Shown here piece after piece: positions 1-11,356 of a stretch of DNA of 31,897 nucleotides. How positions within the stretch are numbered: position 1 is the stretch's first letter; each line of letters opens with the position of its first letter. Source of the DNA: Echinostoma caproni (Eukaryota; Platyhelminthes; Trematoda; Plagiorchiida; Echinostomatidae); the NCBI GenBank assembly GCA_900618425.1, contig UZAN01044339.1:4848-36744 (forward strand). Reading direction: 5' to 3'. The position numbers were made by a program, and so were the translations under genes. The notes under the pieces are model-generated. The model worked only from the letters and a program-made list of their open reading frames with translations, had not been told where the DNA came from and searched no databases.

Positions 1-1511
1 GGTGTGATATTTTGCGTGCTTCTATAACCGTGATAGCAGGACGACTCCCCACAGCCACGGATCTAATCATAACTGGAAGGTCAATGGGTAGACGCCAGAC
101 AAAGCTCAGTCTCACAAGGTCGACTGCTTCCGCACCTCCTAAATTCCTATGGTTAGTGACGCTCGCGATTGAAGAGGTTGATCGGACCGACAATCAACGC
201 ATCAGCGAACCAAAACCCAAAGGCCTTTATGACAGGTCTCTAGAAGCTCTCACACGGATGCTTTTGTCAACCTCTCGCGGTGGATCCATGTCCCAATGAC
301 TTATGGTTCAGAAACCTGAGTCAAAAGAATCGCTTGATGTTCCCAAAGAAAACCCCCTCGTCAGTGTAGGCTGCCGTGAAGTAAATCATGCCTTACTACC
401 TTAGGATTCAACAACAATGTATTGCGTGACTAAAGTTGTAAATTAGTTTTTAACCATGTTTCATTTGTTACCTTGTTTTACACGATTAACCTGTGGCGAA
501 TCCTGTATTTGAAATCTAGTTGTATCTTGAAACTGCGTCAATCAAACAAAAACAGCTGCTTACAGAATTCTAATACGGATTCAATTCCATTTTTAAGTGA
601 TGATAAGCAAAATTACCGTTAGGATGCACGATTTGACGATAATACTGTCACAGCGATGTATAATGAGCCAGAAAAATGTGTACATACTACACCAGTCATT
701 CCCCAGATTGGGTATTTGAAAACAACGATTTAGGAGAATTGATGAAATGCAACCCCGTTTTCCTCCAATCTGTCAGATAAAGTCAACTTAAATCGTTAGG
801 CACAATACCTCATGTAAATAGACAAATCGGTCAACGAAGGACGGTTGAACTGTTTTCGTTTGATTAGCAACAACCGAAGACATTTCTCACCACTTGTTAT
901 ATCGTGCTCCATACCTTTTCAACTTCAAGTGAATTCATTGGAACTTCAAGTGAATCCAACCAATTGCACTCCATTGGAAATCCCACAAGACGATTGGTGT
1001 TTTGGCAGGTAAAATGCCACCGATTGGATCGGATCTATTCGAACCCCATCCGAACGGAATGAACTGATTTCTCCGTAAACAAACTAAAGTAGCAGATACT
1101 TGCATGAATGTTTGGATTAGCCACAACGATAGAAAACCAGAAAAGAACAATTTTCGGTTGACGTAGTTTTTCACCTTCTTGGAAGGCTTTTTTCAAATCA
1201 GTCAACAAGCGAACGTTGAACAAAAGTCGCATCAAACGGATGAGATTTTGATTGGTCTATGGGGAAGGAACACCTGAGTTAAATTGTCTGTGAGGTAATA
1301 AATGAAATCTTGGAAGTTGCGACTGAAGCAAGAGGTCAAACAGTTGATGATGACGTCGTAGACGATGGGATATTAGTCCGTTAGCAGTTTTCCAGATTAG
1401 CTAGATTAAATGTTGTTTGTTAGTGAGCAATGGTGTGTGAGTGTACTTTTTGAGTAAATCACTGATCCAGGATGGAGGATTCGGTGAGGTAAGTAGGGCC
1501 GTTCTCCCCTC

Positions 1512-1542
<31 letters not shown>

Positions 1543-3251
1543 GTACAACTCGGGAACATTATGTTCGTGACAGCCGATCGAGTGTGCATCATAGTTACGA
1601 ATGGACAAACCCGGAGTTAATTGACCTGTGTTAGTCGGGTAAGGAAGAGAATCGCTTCAAGATGGATCGATAAGTCGGTCACCATACCCAGACGTAAAAG
1701 TGAGCATGCATGATTCGTTGCATGAGTCTAGTCAGTGTAAGATCTCAATAACTCAATAAATAAACTCCATTGAGGTCTATCTTCTCTCGAATAAAACCGA
1801 TTTATTTGAAGCAAATGCGATTACATACGTATTTCTGACGTTGAAATTCACAGTTGACAAGCTACTTTACAAGGGTAGCAATGGTGTTTTATCTGAATAG
1901 GAAGATCGAATTCACTAGCTGACAGAAATCAGATTTTCCAGACGCAATGCGTGCCCTAGCCAGCGAAACCTACTTGTTTGAATTCAATGAGGTAGCAATT
2001 TTATCCCTGATAAACACAAAACAACTGACGGCTCACCTTCAGAATACTCGTTCGCTCCAAATCACATGGGTTAAACTACGTGAACACCGATAGTCGAAAT
2101 AAATCTACGAAAAAATTGAATAGGAATTGCCAACTAGGGTACCGTTGACGAACGCCGCTGTAGGTGAAGAACTGCCTATTTAGTTCGTTGTAGCTCCTCA
2201 CTCCACCTGAGGTGATTATAGCGAACTCAGTAAGTTAGCTTACTCACCGGCATTCTTTTTCGAAGAAAAAAACTCATCTGGGCTTGGCGATCAACTTAAT
2301 CGAAGGCTACCCTAAGGTCAGTGCTGCTTGATTACAATCATAAATACTCATCAACTTCCAGAAACGACGAGATCACTGAATAATGAAGAGAAGAGGAAAT
2401 GTAATATAACGACGTGCTTTTGAGTCGTTTCTTTTAAATATCTTCAACACCGATAATGGTATGAGTCTCTTAGACTTGAGAACAAATTTAATCTACGTTG
2501 CTCAAGAAATTTTGGGCGCTCACCAAGAAGTCAACGGTGTCGAATACCAGTTCTAAAGGAAAATATCTGTACATCAAGAGTGCTATGAATGCTGGTGGGT
2601 TGTTGAACGTAAACGAGCGACCGAAAACTCCGAACTGTGTCGGTAACGGTTGCAAAGCTCATTGATCAGCGATGAGTCCGATGGAAATGAATTTGAGATT
2701 TACAAAATGTTAAATCAAAAGGCAGTATTGAAATCGTTATGCCCAAATGATGGTGAGTGAGAATGGCTTGTTTAAAAAGCATTCTTTGTTATGCCAAGTC
2801 TCCAATCACGAAGGATTATTGTCAGCATGCATCTTATCATGTTTGCATACATTACCCGGTAGCTCTAAAAGGCTAGACTTTTGATAGTTAGTTCATTTCT
2901 TCAATCACTGAACGATTTTTGAGTGAGAGATATAAGTCAGAAAGTTGATGTCATTTGATGTCAGTATATCGAGTACTTGAGAAATTTCGTAGAACTTTGA
3001 GTACATTTAGAATGACAGTAGGCTGGCTTTATATTTGATGACACTGGACAAATTCATACAGAAGTAGGCCCTCGGTAGGCAGTGCTTTTCACGGCATGTG
3101 GTGAATGAAGGCTAATCAAGACAGGCAGTTTGTATATTGGTAAAACCAAATGATCATGTAAAGCCCAAAAACTAGGTCAGGCAGGTCAACATTTTGCATT
3201 TCGTTGGGGTTCAAATAGTAATAATTATCAACCACTGAAGATTCTCCCAGT
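1..3251. other. No gene recognised
   Basis: Only short open frames with no recognisable domains, apart from the CA repeat. The open frame at 12-299 (+, 95 codons) has no features I can assign. Confidence 0.6.
1512..1540. repeat. CA microsatellite
   Basis: Fourteen uninterrupted CA units plus C. Confidence 0.98.
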
Positions 3252-3449
3252 TTAGTCAAAGTAATCAACAAAGTTGGATTTATTTGCGTTTCGCATAGTG
3301 GATGAGTAATCTTCCATCCCAGTGGCAAATGATTCGAGATGATAAACCAAATGCAGCAGGTTGATCACTTGCTCCAGTGAACGACCGCAAATGCCTAAAC
3401 CTTCACGCTTAACCTCGGCATTGCCCCCCCCCCCGTTTACCTCAACAGA

Positions 3450-3884
3450 CTCGTATAATGCGACGTAGACAGCGGTGTTCAAACACCGACAGTCTATCTT
3501 TATTCTGTTGCCGTGAAGCAGGACTGGCTGAACTGCTGCATCATACAATCGACCCTTCAAAGACAGCCGGATATCGTGACGACGCCATAGATGTCTCAAA
3601 TTGGCAAATGCCAATCGAGCCTTTTGCATACGCGTCGATACTTCATCTGTGACGCGTCCGCCAGGTGAGATATAGCTGCCCAGATAGCAAAATTTGTCTA
3701 CTTCCTCTACCACTTCCTCAGTTAGGGTGAGACTGGGTGCTGGACCAACCCAATCTTGTTTTAGCATTTTACACTTTGAAGGTGCAAAACGCATACCGAA
3801 CATGGACACACTAGCACTCAAACTATTCATTAAAGCTTGCAACTTATCTGGATCTTCACTTAGTAGCAAAATGTCGTCTGCCAA
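3450..3884 (-). pseudogene. Reverse transcriptase C-terminal half of the RTE-like element
   Basis: Begins in the palm at LELADDILLLSEDP, so the catalytic DD is present (3870-3875) with Leu in place of the usual aromatic residue. Then KLQALMNSLSASVSMFGMRF, VDKFCYLGSYISPGGRV and LRHLWRRHDIRLSLKGRLYD follow, the thumb/connection order of RTE-type elements. After VLLHG homology fades; the similarity past about 3450 is weak (EQVINLLHL). A poly-C run (3425-3434) interrupts the tail. Confidence 0.8.
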
Positions 3885-4098
3885 CTCCAGGTCAGACTAG
3901 CTCAGAGTAAATCGATACGACTATCCTCGCACGAGGATAGGGCTATTTCAGGAATTTAATCTATCACAAAGTTAAACAGGAACGGAAAGAGAGGCAACCC
4001 TGTCGAACACCACTTTTCGTGGTGACCTCGGGTGAAAAAGTGCCGCAAGCTCGGACTCGGCTTCGGCTATTGGTGGAAAGCGACCATAATATTGCGAT

Positions 4099-4644
4099 TT
4101 ACTTCTCAGGCACTCCTTTCAGTGAAAGGCAGCGCCAGAGTTTACAGCTGTTGACTGAGTCGAAAGCCGCTTTCAGACACAGGAAGATAGAAATAGTGGG
4201 TCTACGAAAGGAGTGTCTTTGTTCTAGAATTTGACGAAGTTTGAAGATGTGGTCAATACAGCCTCTATCAAGTCTGAAACCATCGTGGTTCTCACGCGTA
4301 CACTGTTCACATGCGGCAGATAACCGACGGAGTATGATGCCTGTGAGATGTTTAGATACAATGTTGAATAAACTATTTCCTCTGGGATTTTCACAGGAGG
4401 ATCTGTCACCTTTCTTGTAAATTGGTATAATTACCGATTCACGCCATTCACTTGGAACCTGTTCCCTCTTCCATACTGAACCCAAGAGTTTTGTTAACTT
4501 CAAAACAAAGGTTGGACCTCCATTCTTAAAAGCGAATGGGGACAGCCCCGCGGGGCCGGAAGCCTTATGCCGTTTGAGGTAGCTTATTTCCCGGGTAACC
4601 TCCGTTTCAGATAGAGGACTGTTGTCAACTGGCAATATTTGCAC
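4099..4644 (-). pseudogene. Reverse transcriptase N-terminal half of the RTE-like element
   Basis: Open for 181 codons. Visible motifs: KRHKASGPAGLSPFAFKNGG (RT motif 0/1 region), VPSEWRESVIIPIYKKGDRS (motif 1), ENPRGNSL (degenerate NYRGISL) and LKAAFDSVN, which keeps the motif A catalytic Asp. It ends at LSLKGVPEK, where the reading frame breaks. Immediately downstream, GVRQGC and then FPFLFNFVID are recovered in different frames (about 4015-3960), marking a one-base frameshift. Confidence 0.8.
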
Positions 4645-5179
4645 AGCTGAACCGGGTGTGAGGTGGTCTTGTGTCGAAAGGGACCAGCTGAACTGTGCCT
4701 TAAAATGTTCTGCCCAACGTTCAAGACGACATCCTGAATTTGAATCAGTGTGCCGTCAGACTCCCTAATTACCTCACTTATGCCTGCTTTCCTTGGTTCC
4801 GTACTCCTAATTAAACGAAAAAAGATTGTGACTATTACCGATAGCTGCAGCCTTCTTCATCTCTCTGCACTTCTCTACCCATCACTTCTCGCGATCATTC
4901 CTCAGACTCTTGATGAACTGGCACTTAAGGGATTTTCGCGTTTTGTCGTATTTTCAGTCCCAAGGAATTGCTCTGCGAGCGTCCAGCAGGGCACCTGAGG
5001 TTTGGGAGATCCATCGTTTTTTATCTGACCGTGCGCCAGAATTAGACGTTGTTTGTATCGACGTTTGATTGCTGACCAGTGTTATCTGAGTCCTCCAGAT
5101 GACGACTGAGCTGAGAGGCGAGCTGGTAGTTCCGCCTCGATGGCCGATTTGCAACTGTCGGTGATACTGTATTGTGAGC

Positions 5180-5594
5180 AACCGATTTTTATGGAATCCC
5201 GCTCGTAGCACGATATGGTCCGTGTCCACGGGTGTTGACGAGTAGGATACTTTCCAGTGGTGGCTGATTGCGATGTGGTCGATCTGAGTCCAGCGCTGGG
5301 AAGAAATTGTCGTTCTCCGTGTAAGTCAGTGACGTATCTTGTTCGAGAAGTTCGTGCTTGACAGGAACTGTCCGTGGTCAGCAAAAAATGGAGTAGTTGT
5401 TCTCCGTTTTCAGTCCTGTTGCCTGGGATTACATGCAAACCGCCAAGTAAACTCTCTGATTCGTCCAGGGATCCCACTTGAGCATTGAAGCCTCCAGCGA
5501 CTACCACAATGTCCGTTGACCGAGTACTTTGGAGCAATTGAGAGAGGTCCTTGTGGAATATGAGCAGAGTAGTTTCATTGGTCCTCAGCTCCAA
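5180..5594 (-). pseudogene. Endonuclease domain fragment of the RTE-like element
   Basis: The first frame reads LLQSTRSTDIVVVAGGFNAQVG; the usual GDFNAQ has become GGFNAQ, losing a conserved Asp. It continues through an RTENGEQLL segment. Other frames recover QRWTQIDHIAISHHW (about 5250-5300) and DTDHIVLRAGF (about 5200-5227), the latter carrying the terminal Asp-His catalytic pair. At least one frameshift splits the domain. The N-terminal catalytic Glu region is absent. Confidence 0.75.
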
Positions 5595-5600
5595 TTGTAC

Positions 5601-7543
5601 GGGTGTTGATTACACTAGGCGGCCGGAAACACTCTTCGCTATTCAGGCACGTTAACCCGCAATGTACACTGTACAATTTGAGATTTTGATTGAATAGAAT
5701 GATTTCAATGAGTAACTGCACTGGTCCAATGAACTACACAAAACTCGAAGCCTTCAACGGCATTCGGATAAAAAACCTTTATGTCTTCGAATATGGAATC
5801 TCCAGTTACGTAAACTGAAGCTGAATTTACCAGATTTAAACTACATTTTGTAACATCATTCTCGTGCCAACGAAGAGTTTTCCATTTTGCATGTTCGTCG
5901 AGACTGAGAATTTGCTTGCAGACGTTTCATCACCAGTCGAGTTGACATCATCAGCTCTTGTGAAGCGCTAGCGTGTCACTTGTACTCGTTCGTTCATATA
6001 AGTGCTCATCTCCACCGACTGTCTGTTTATCCTATGTCCTGGTGGATTCTATTCCGGACATGATGTAAATTCGCTTGTCACTAAGAAACCAATCAAAGAA
6101 ACTATCAATCACGAAGCAGACCACATCCAAATGAATGATATCAAATGGGGACTTAAATTAGTTATCTTATTTTAGCACATATGAATTACAATTTAAATTC
6201 AACGATGCTGTTTATCGTCAGAGGAACGACGTTTTAATGGATTTCTCGCTTGGCCGGTTCCTAGCGAATGTCCTCGTGGTAATTTTAGAGAAAAACGCCC
6301 TCACAGCGTCCATAGAAACATGCAAGTTATGAAAAAGCTATCAAGGAGAGGCTGTGTTTAATGGAAGAGGATAGTGATCGCAATTAGCAAATGGGAAGAT
6401 TCAACTGCGCGCATCGAAATATTACGTTCACTCTGGAGTAGGGAACTGAGAACCAAATCGCATTTCATGATGTTTACCTGGAAAGCCGTGGAGAGGGGTC
6501 TAACCGACACTCGGTGTTTCCAATAATTAACGCGATCGGGTCAGTGCATTCATTTTTAAAGTCCCATATCACTCAAAAGAAAGTGAAATTGAATAAATGT
6601 TTCGGATGGAGAGAGAGAGCGAACAAAATATCTGCTCGACTGCTGGAGTTCTGAACGACTTGGAATTACTGTTCTAGATTTTTTCAAATGGTTATAGGGA
6701 ACGATCTATGGCTGCACAGCAAAACGCCACCAAACCGATGGGAACATCTTTGAAGTAGCAAACGTATAGCACAGAAAGATTCGGAAATTGCGGATGACGA
6801 TACGACGAAACAAGTTACTCTAACGTTGAGAACATCGGAGAGTCAACAATCCGTGCAACGAAATTGAATTTCACATTCACCACCAGACCGTCCCTCAGTC
6901 TGCAGCGCAAAGATAAAGTTCCGGACTCCGCTATTTGTATGTGCTTCAACTCTTTCACTTGTTCTTTCGGAACAACGCACATCGGTCGCAGGATAAAAGC
7001 CTTGAATAGGAGAACTTACCTTTACCAAGTTAGATTACTTTGTTGACTTAATCAGTATTTCGTCCACAATAACAAGTTTGTGAAGAAAATTCTAAGAAGA
7101 TTAAACATCATAATCTAGCCACGGGGGAGGAGTGGGAATTTGCATTCACAAACTGGCCCTGTGTGCGTCAAAACAAGGTTTTAAGGCATGACCATAACCC
7201 ACACCACACACCGATTTCCGCTCGCGCTTTCAAACCCGGACCAAACACCACCCGGGAAATCGTGTAAACTAAGCTTATTCTTAGCTTATTCCTAGATAAC
7301 ATATCCGCCCTCCTGTATTTTGACAGAGTTAAGTTGGAATTGTTTCTTGTTTGGTATATTGTGCTGGATTCATTATGCTGGTCTTTGATTACATATAGTT
7401 ACGCTCAATTAACCACGTTGGAAGAAAGAATAGGCTTTCAAAGCCAAAAATTGGTCTTCCATGAGAGATCTCCCGAAGGCAATCAATATGGAACTACGGA
7501 GATTAAACAGAGTCTATTAACATGCACTGTTAGCTAACAGTAG
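5601..7543. other. No gene recognised
   Basis: Non-coding in appearance; stops are frequent in all frames. No triplet micro-exon pattern found on the minus strand. Confidence 0.55.
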
Positions 7544-7864
7544 TTGTCGCGATACACAGAGAATGTCATTACAGCTCGGCGGTTTAAAAAAATTGAGAAT
7601 ATGCCGGCTACGAATTTGGAAAATCTCAATTGCGATTTATGTAACGCTGACACCAGCCTTTCTGCACAATTTACAACAGTAGTCCCTTCCGGTAATGCTG
7701 CAAGTTCCATTACGGACCAAACAGACAGTTTCGCATTTGTAATCAGGCTGCAGTCTAATAAAGCATGTTATCCTGGTGAACTGCCTCATTTGGTGCTCGA
7801 TGAATGTGTAGAATCCCTATCTCCTGACCTCTGTATTACTCAGCGTAGCATTCTGGACTGCTGA
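7544..7864 (+). pseudogene. Probable LINE reverse transcriptase scrap
   Basis: Within an open 106-codon stretch, LQSNKACYPGELPHLVLDEC followed by VESLSPDL resembles the K-S/A-x-GPDGLP-x-x-LK-x-C...L start of LINE RT domains (CR1/Jockey-like), with GPDG changed to YPGE. The preceding LSAQFTTVV fits the phenylalanine-rich segment before it. No later RT motif follows in any frame that I could see. Could be a chance resemblance. Confidence 0.4.
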
Positions 7865-10512
7865 AGATTTCCTTCCTCCATGCAAGTTCCCAAAATGGGA
7901 ACGTCTAAATTTCACCCGATTCCAGGCACGCATTATGGTTTGACCGTTCTAGAAGACATTCTATTACAAATGATGGATGGATCCTCCTGATCCCATCCTA
8001 TTTGCCTTTTGGACCTCCAGGCCAACTATTTTTGTGCTGACATTTCTGCTTCCTTGTACATTAAATGTTCAACTGTTCAGCTGTTCCATTGCCTCAAACT
8101 CATCTTCACATACATACACACAGACATACTCCCTCTCGGTGAGAGCATACTATTTATCATGAATCCGCAAACATCATCTTTTCCACATCTACCCGAACCA
8201 TCTCCTGTGTAAAAAGTGGACTATGTATCTCGCTCTGCACACTCATCAGTTCATTATAGTTGCATCATTCTCCTGCTCGGTAGCAGGTTTTTCTCTGGGT
8301 CTTTATCTGATTGGTTGTTTATAGTCGTGCTCTTGCATCATAACAAGTTGAGCGCAAACAAAAAGAAACACGCAGGAGAATGCCAGATTTTATTTAGAAA
8401 CGGGAAAAGCGACAATCCACCGCGGAATTCAAATATGTGGACTCGGTCTAAAAGAGGGAAATGCAAGATGCGTCTCAATTGTGGGATATATTGCTGTAAA
8501 AACTTATGTGATTTTGGCAAAACTCCGGTTTAATACGCTAGTGTTGTCCAACAGTATGAGATCAAAAAGTGAGTGAGCCGTAATTGTTCTTTGACTGACC
8601 AAGACTGACCTGGATGCGTCCCTGAAAAATATTTCCACTTCCAGCACACAATTTCGGATTTGATTGTAAGAGGCCTATGCTTGCCTCTCGTTCGCGAAAG
8701 AACTCAGATCCCTCTCTATGTTCTTGTGCGTTTCTATTATCTTCGGATGGACTGTCGTAGACTGCGTTGAATGGATCCTATAACGGGCAGTAAAACCACG
8801 AGTTCAAATGTTCACATATCTGGGACTCTTTACCCCCAAAACTCGGAGCGTTCCAGGCTTCATTATGACGTCCCATTGATTCAACCCGACACAACAAAGC
8901 ATTAATACAAGTCTCCGGTTGTCTGCATGATCATTCGTGGAGTATGAATCACAGCATGTTCTAGCACACGGGCACCGGATAAACCAGCGTACCGTGATCG
9001 TAACTTCGAAGCAAAGGTGACATTGCCGCTTCACGAATGGACATTTTAACCTTGATTTGATAACTACATATAACCGAAAACTAGTTTTCACGCAAAATGT
9101 TGAATAGACAACTGTGGCGTATATTACTTGGACTACGGAACGTTGTTCCTCGGCTATACTCAGTAGCGATTATTCTACCACGAGGTGGAACATGTTCTAC
9201 TAATTCTGCGCTCATGGTCTGACAAAATGTTATTCAAATTGCTTGGGACCGATTGGTTGTACTACCTTTGGTGATATTCATTCTACGTCTACGAGCACCA
9301 CGAGTGCTTTGGCCTACCTAGGGAAACGGCACACTAGAAGTTCGCGCGCTTCTTTGGAGATCCGTAAGAAGACATATCGGCAGGCTGTCAACGCCGGTCA
9401 ACTTCATATGTATTCTGTTTCCCATACTGGCATTTGATCGTGTGCCGAGAGTTTTGCATAACCTAATATGCGCGAACATTGTTTGTTTTGCCAGAGTGGT
9501 AAATTTCGACTTCATTATTCTTTCCTCACTGGCAAATTTCGGTAACTGATGGACGTTTTGAACAGGTTCATGTAGACTCTCTCTATATCTCCGTCCAACG
9601 GATGTTTATGTACTATCAACTGTGTCGATCTTTTTACTAGTAGGCCAATCGTAATTTCGTAAAGGACTTTTCCCGCAGACTTGAAGTACAGACCTTAAAG
9701 GAGTTTTGTCATTTTTAATTTTCGGAGTTTCAGCTATTATCGGAGAAGCAAAACTAGACGCACACAAACACTTGCAGCAATATGATTCACTTCGGCCAAC
9801 CGTGATCTGTCATGAAGGTAGTTGATGGAGGCATAATGGTGATGTCGCGAAGTTATCGCCTCAGCGGACGAGTTCGAAACCCACCACCACCGCTCGACCT
9901 TTGCAGCGTGTAATTTGTGGCAACGATTGGAGTGTTTGCTTCCTTCTTCATTAAAATTATATAATTATACGTTCAAAAACAGGAATTTGAATCAGTTTAT
10001 CGGATACAATTTTCACAAATAACATGCAACTAATGCCTCAGAAAAGAATTTGATTTACGAACGAGAGGTATGTATAGCCCACCTGATCCGTCATATTTAT
10101 GTACCTAAAATGTGCGAGGAGGAAAACCCTGGGTGGTTATCTGTCCAAATTAGGAACATCTTTACACCAGGGGAATGTCAACCACATGAATGCTTTCGAA
10201 GTCCAACGCTTCGGAGTAGTGTGCAAAACTAAGCGCTTGTCTAGCGTTAATCCCTGATTAAATTCGATAAATGTCCTTCGAATAAGCAGATTGCGTAGAA
10301 ACACTCAAACATATAAACTGCATGACGGTGGAATACCGAGTGTCAAACATTTCTCAGTTCCTGCATTTTGTGAATAACACAGGTGGCATATGACCAAAGC
10401 CCATCGAATGCGGATTCCTGAAGGGAAAAACCATCAAAACACTGCGAGTGGTATATTGCAAAACGTCAAAACATTCACTCCATAAGGAACACATTCAATA
10501 CCCACAACTAAC
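7865..10512. other. No gene recognised
   Basis: Short frames only. A B-box-like GAGTTCGAAAC near 9870 could be a decayed tRNA-like SINE, but no convincing A box goes with it. No 9-nt triplet exon with a good donor was found here. Confidence 0.5.
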
Positions 10513-10530
10513 CTCCACGACGTACGGGTT
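10513..10530 (-). CDS. Candidate 18-nt double-triplet micro-exon
   Basis: Minus strand AACCCGTACGTCGTGGAG, acceptor TCTTTTTACAG (excellent pyrimidine tract), donor GTTAGT. Phase 1 after T29 gives Gln-Pro-Val then Arg-Arg-Gly: two 9-nt units fused, with Val (GTA) where Gly is expected in the first. If real, the gene runs further left and 11322-11356 is not the end, or the two are alternative 3' ends. Confidence 0.4.
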
Positions 10531-10762
10531 CTGTAAAAAGACGGAACGTAATACAGACTAGTTTATGCTCACTGTTGGATGCAAGTAGAAACTGGAACAA
10601 ATGATGCATTAGGTGAAAACTTCAAATGTTTTCCCAACGGTCACAGATTATGCTTTGCTAAAGTTCACGAGGAGAACGGAACAACTGTCCGCTGTTCGTT
10701 GGGACTCACCACTGAAATTTATTTGACGGGGCGACAACCAGACTAGGTTTACCAAACAATCG

Positions 10763-10945
10763 CCTCACTTTATTAACGGAATACGGAGCCGAATCAATAA
10801 CGAGATGATATTTCGGAACAGATGCATGTAAGAATACGACAAATGGAAATCCTCTGCGTACACAGAGAAGAATGTCAAGATATTCTGTCAGCGATTTTGC
10901 TTCATATACCGATTTGACCTCATTTTATTGACGGTATACGGAGCC
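10763..10945 (+). repeat. Pair of 28-bp direct repeats
   Basis: 10763-10790 and 10918-10945 share 25 of 28 bases (differences: c/t, a/g, a/t); each ends with TACGGAGCC. Both contain tttatt, which is AATAAA on the strand of the collagen-like gene. Confidence 0.75.
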
Positions 10946-11321
10946 TTACTGATTCCAAAATCTTAGTATGCGCATATCTCAAAATTGTATTGAGTGGATC
11001 ATACAAATTGTATTCCTAAGCTGCTTTTTTAGACGATCCATTCACACAGCTGTATCGGCAGTTTTGAAGATCGATCGAGATCGACATTACTTACTTTCAC
11101 CATACAAAATTAACACAAACGTGCAAACTGTTACTTTGGGTCCTTTTAAGAGCGTGACACAAACAACAGATGAACGGCAAACAAACACAACGGTGGCTCA
11201 GCACAAATGATACATATCCCAATATGTGACCGATTGATATACCTAAATGTTTTGAGTGCTGTGAATGTTTGCTTTACGTGTAACGGTAAAACGCGGCGCT
11301 GTATATTCTCTAACTATCACT

Positions 11322-11356
11322 CTATGTAATGTTACCTGGAGTCACTGCTGCTGCTG
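11322..11356 (-). CDS. Candidate terminal exon with stop codon
   Basis: Minus strand: a pyrimidine-rich acceptor (GTCCCTTTCAG) followed by a CAG repeat. In phase 1 after T29 (C) it reads PAAAVTPGNIT and then TAG. Because the acceptor sits in tandem CAGs, alternative AG choices only add or drop whole codons. AATAAA occurs on this strand at 10924-10929 and 10769-10774, which could serve as polyadenylation signals about 400 or 550 nt downstream. Competes with the 18-nt exon at 10513-10530 as the continuation of the gene. Confidence 0.35.

Larger units (their letters stand above)
3252..5600 (-). mobile_element. 5'-truncated, decayed RTE-type non-LTR retrotransposon
   Basis: Minus strand shows, in order, the C-terminal part of an AP-type endonuclease (about 5594-5180), the N-terminal RT (4644-4099), the RT palm across frameshifts (about 4015-3885) and the RT thumb/C-terminal part (3884-3450). 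Wording such as FGMRFAPSKCKML and SYISPGGRVTDEVSTRM is typical of trematode RTE-like elements. The endonuclease N-terminus is missing, as expected of 5' truncation during target-primed reverse transcription. Several frameshifts and stops show it is inactive. The 3' boundary is not clear. Confidence 0.8.

Noticed and set aside
7014..7037. Donor GTAAGT with an AG 18 nt upstream (minus)
   Set aside because: The 18-mer has a stop codon in all three phases.
9835..9900. tRNA-like segment with GAGTTCGAAAC
   Set aside because: B-box-like only; no convincing A box or cloverleaf.
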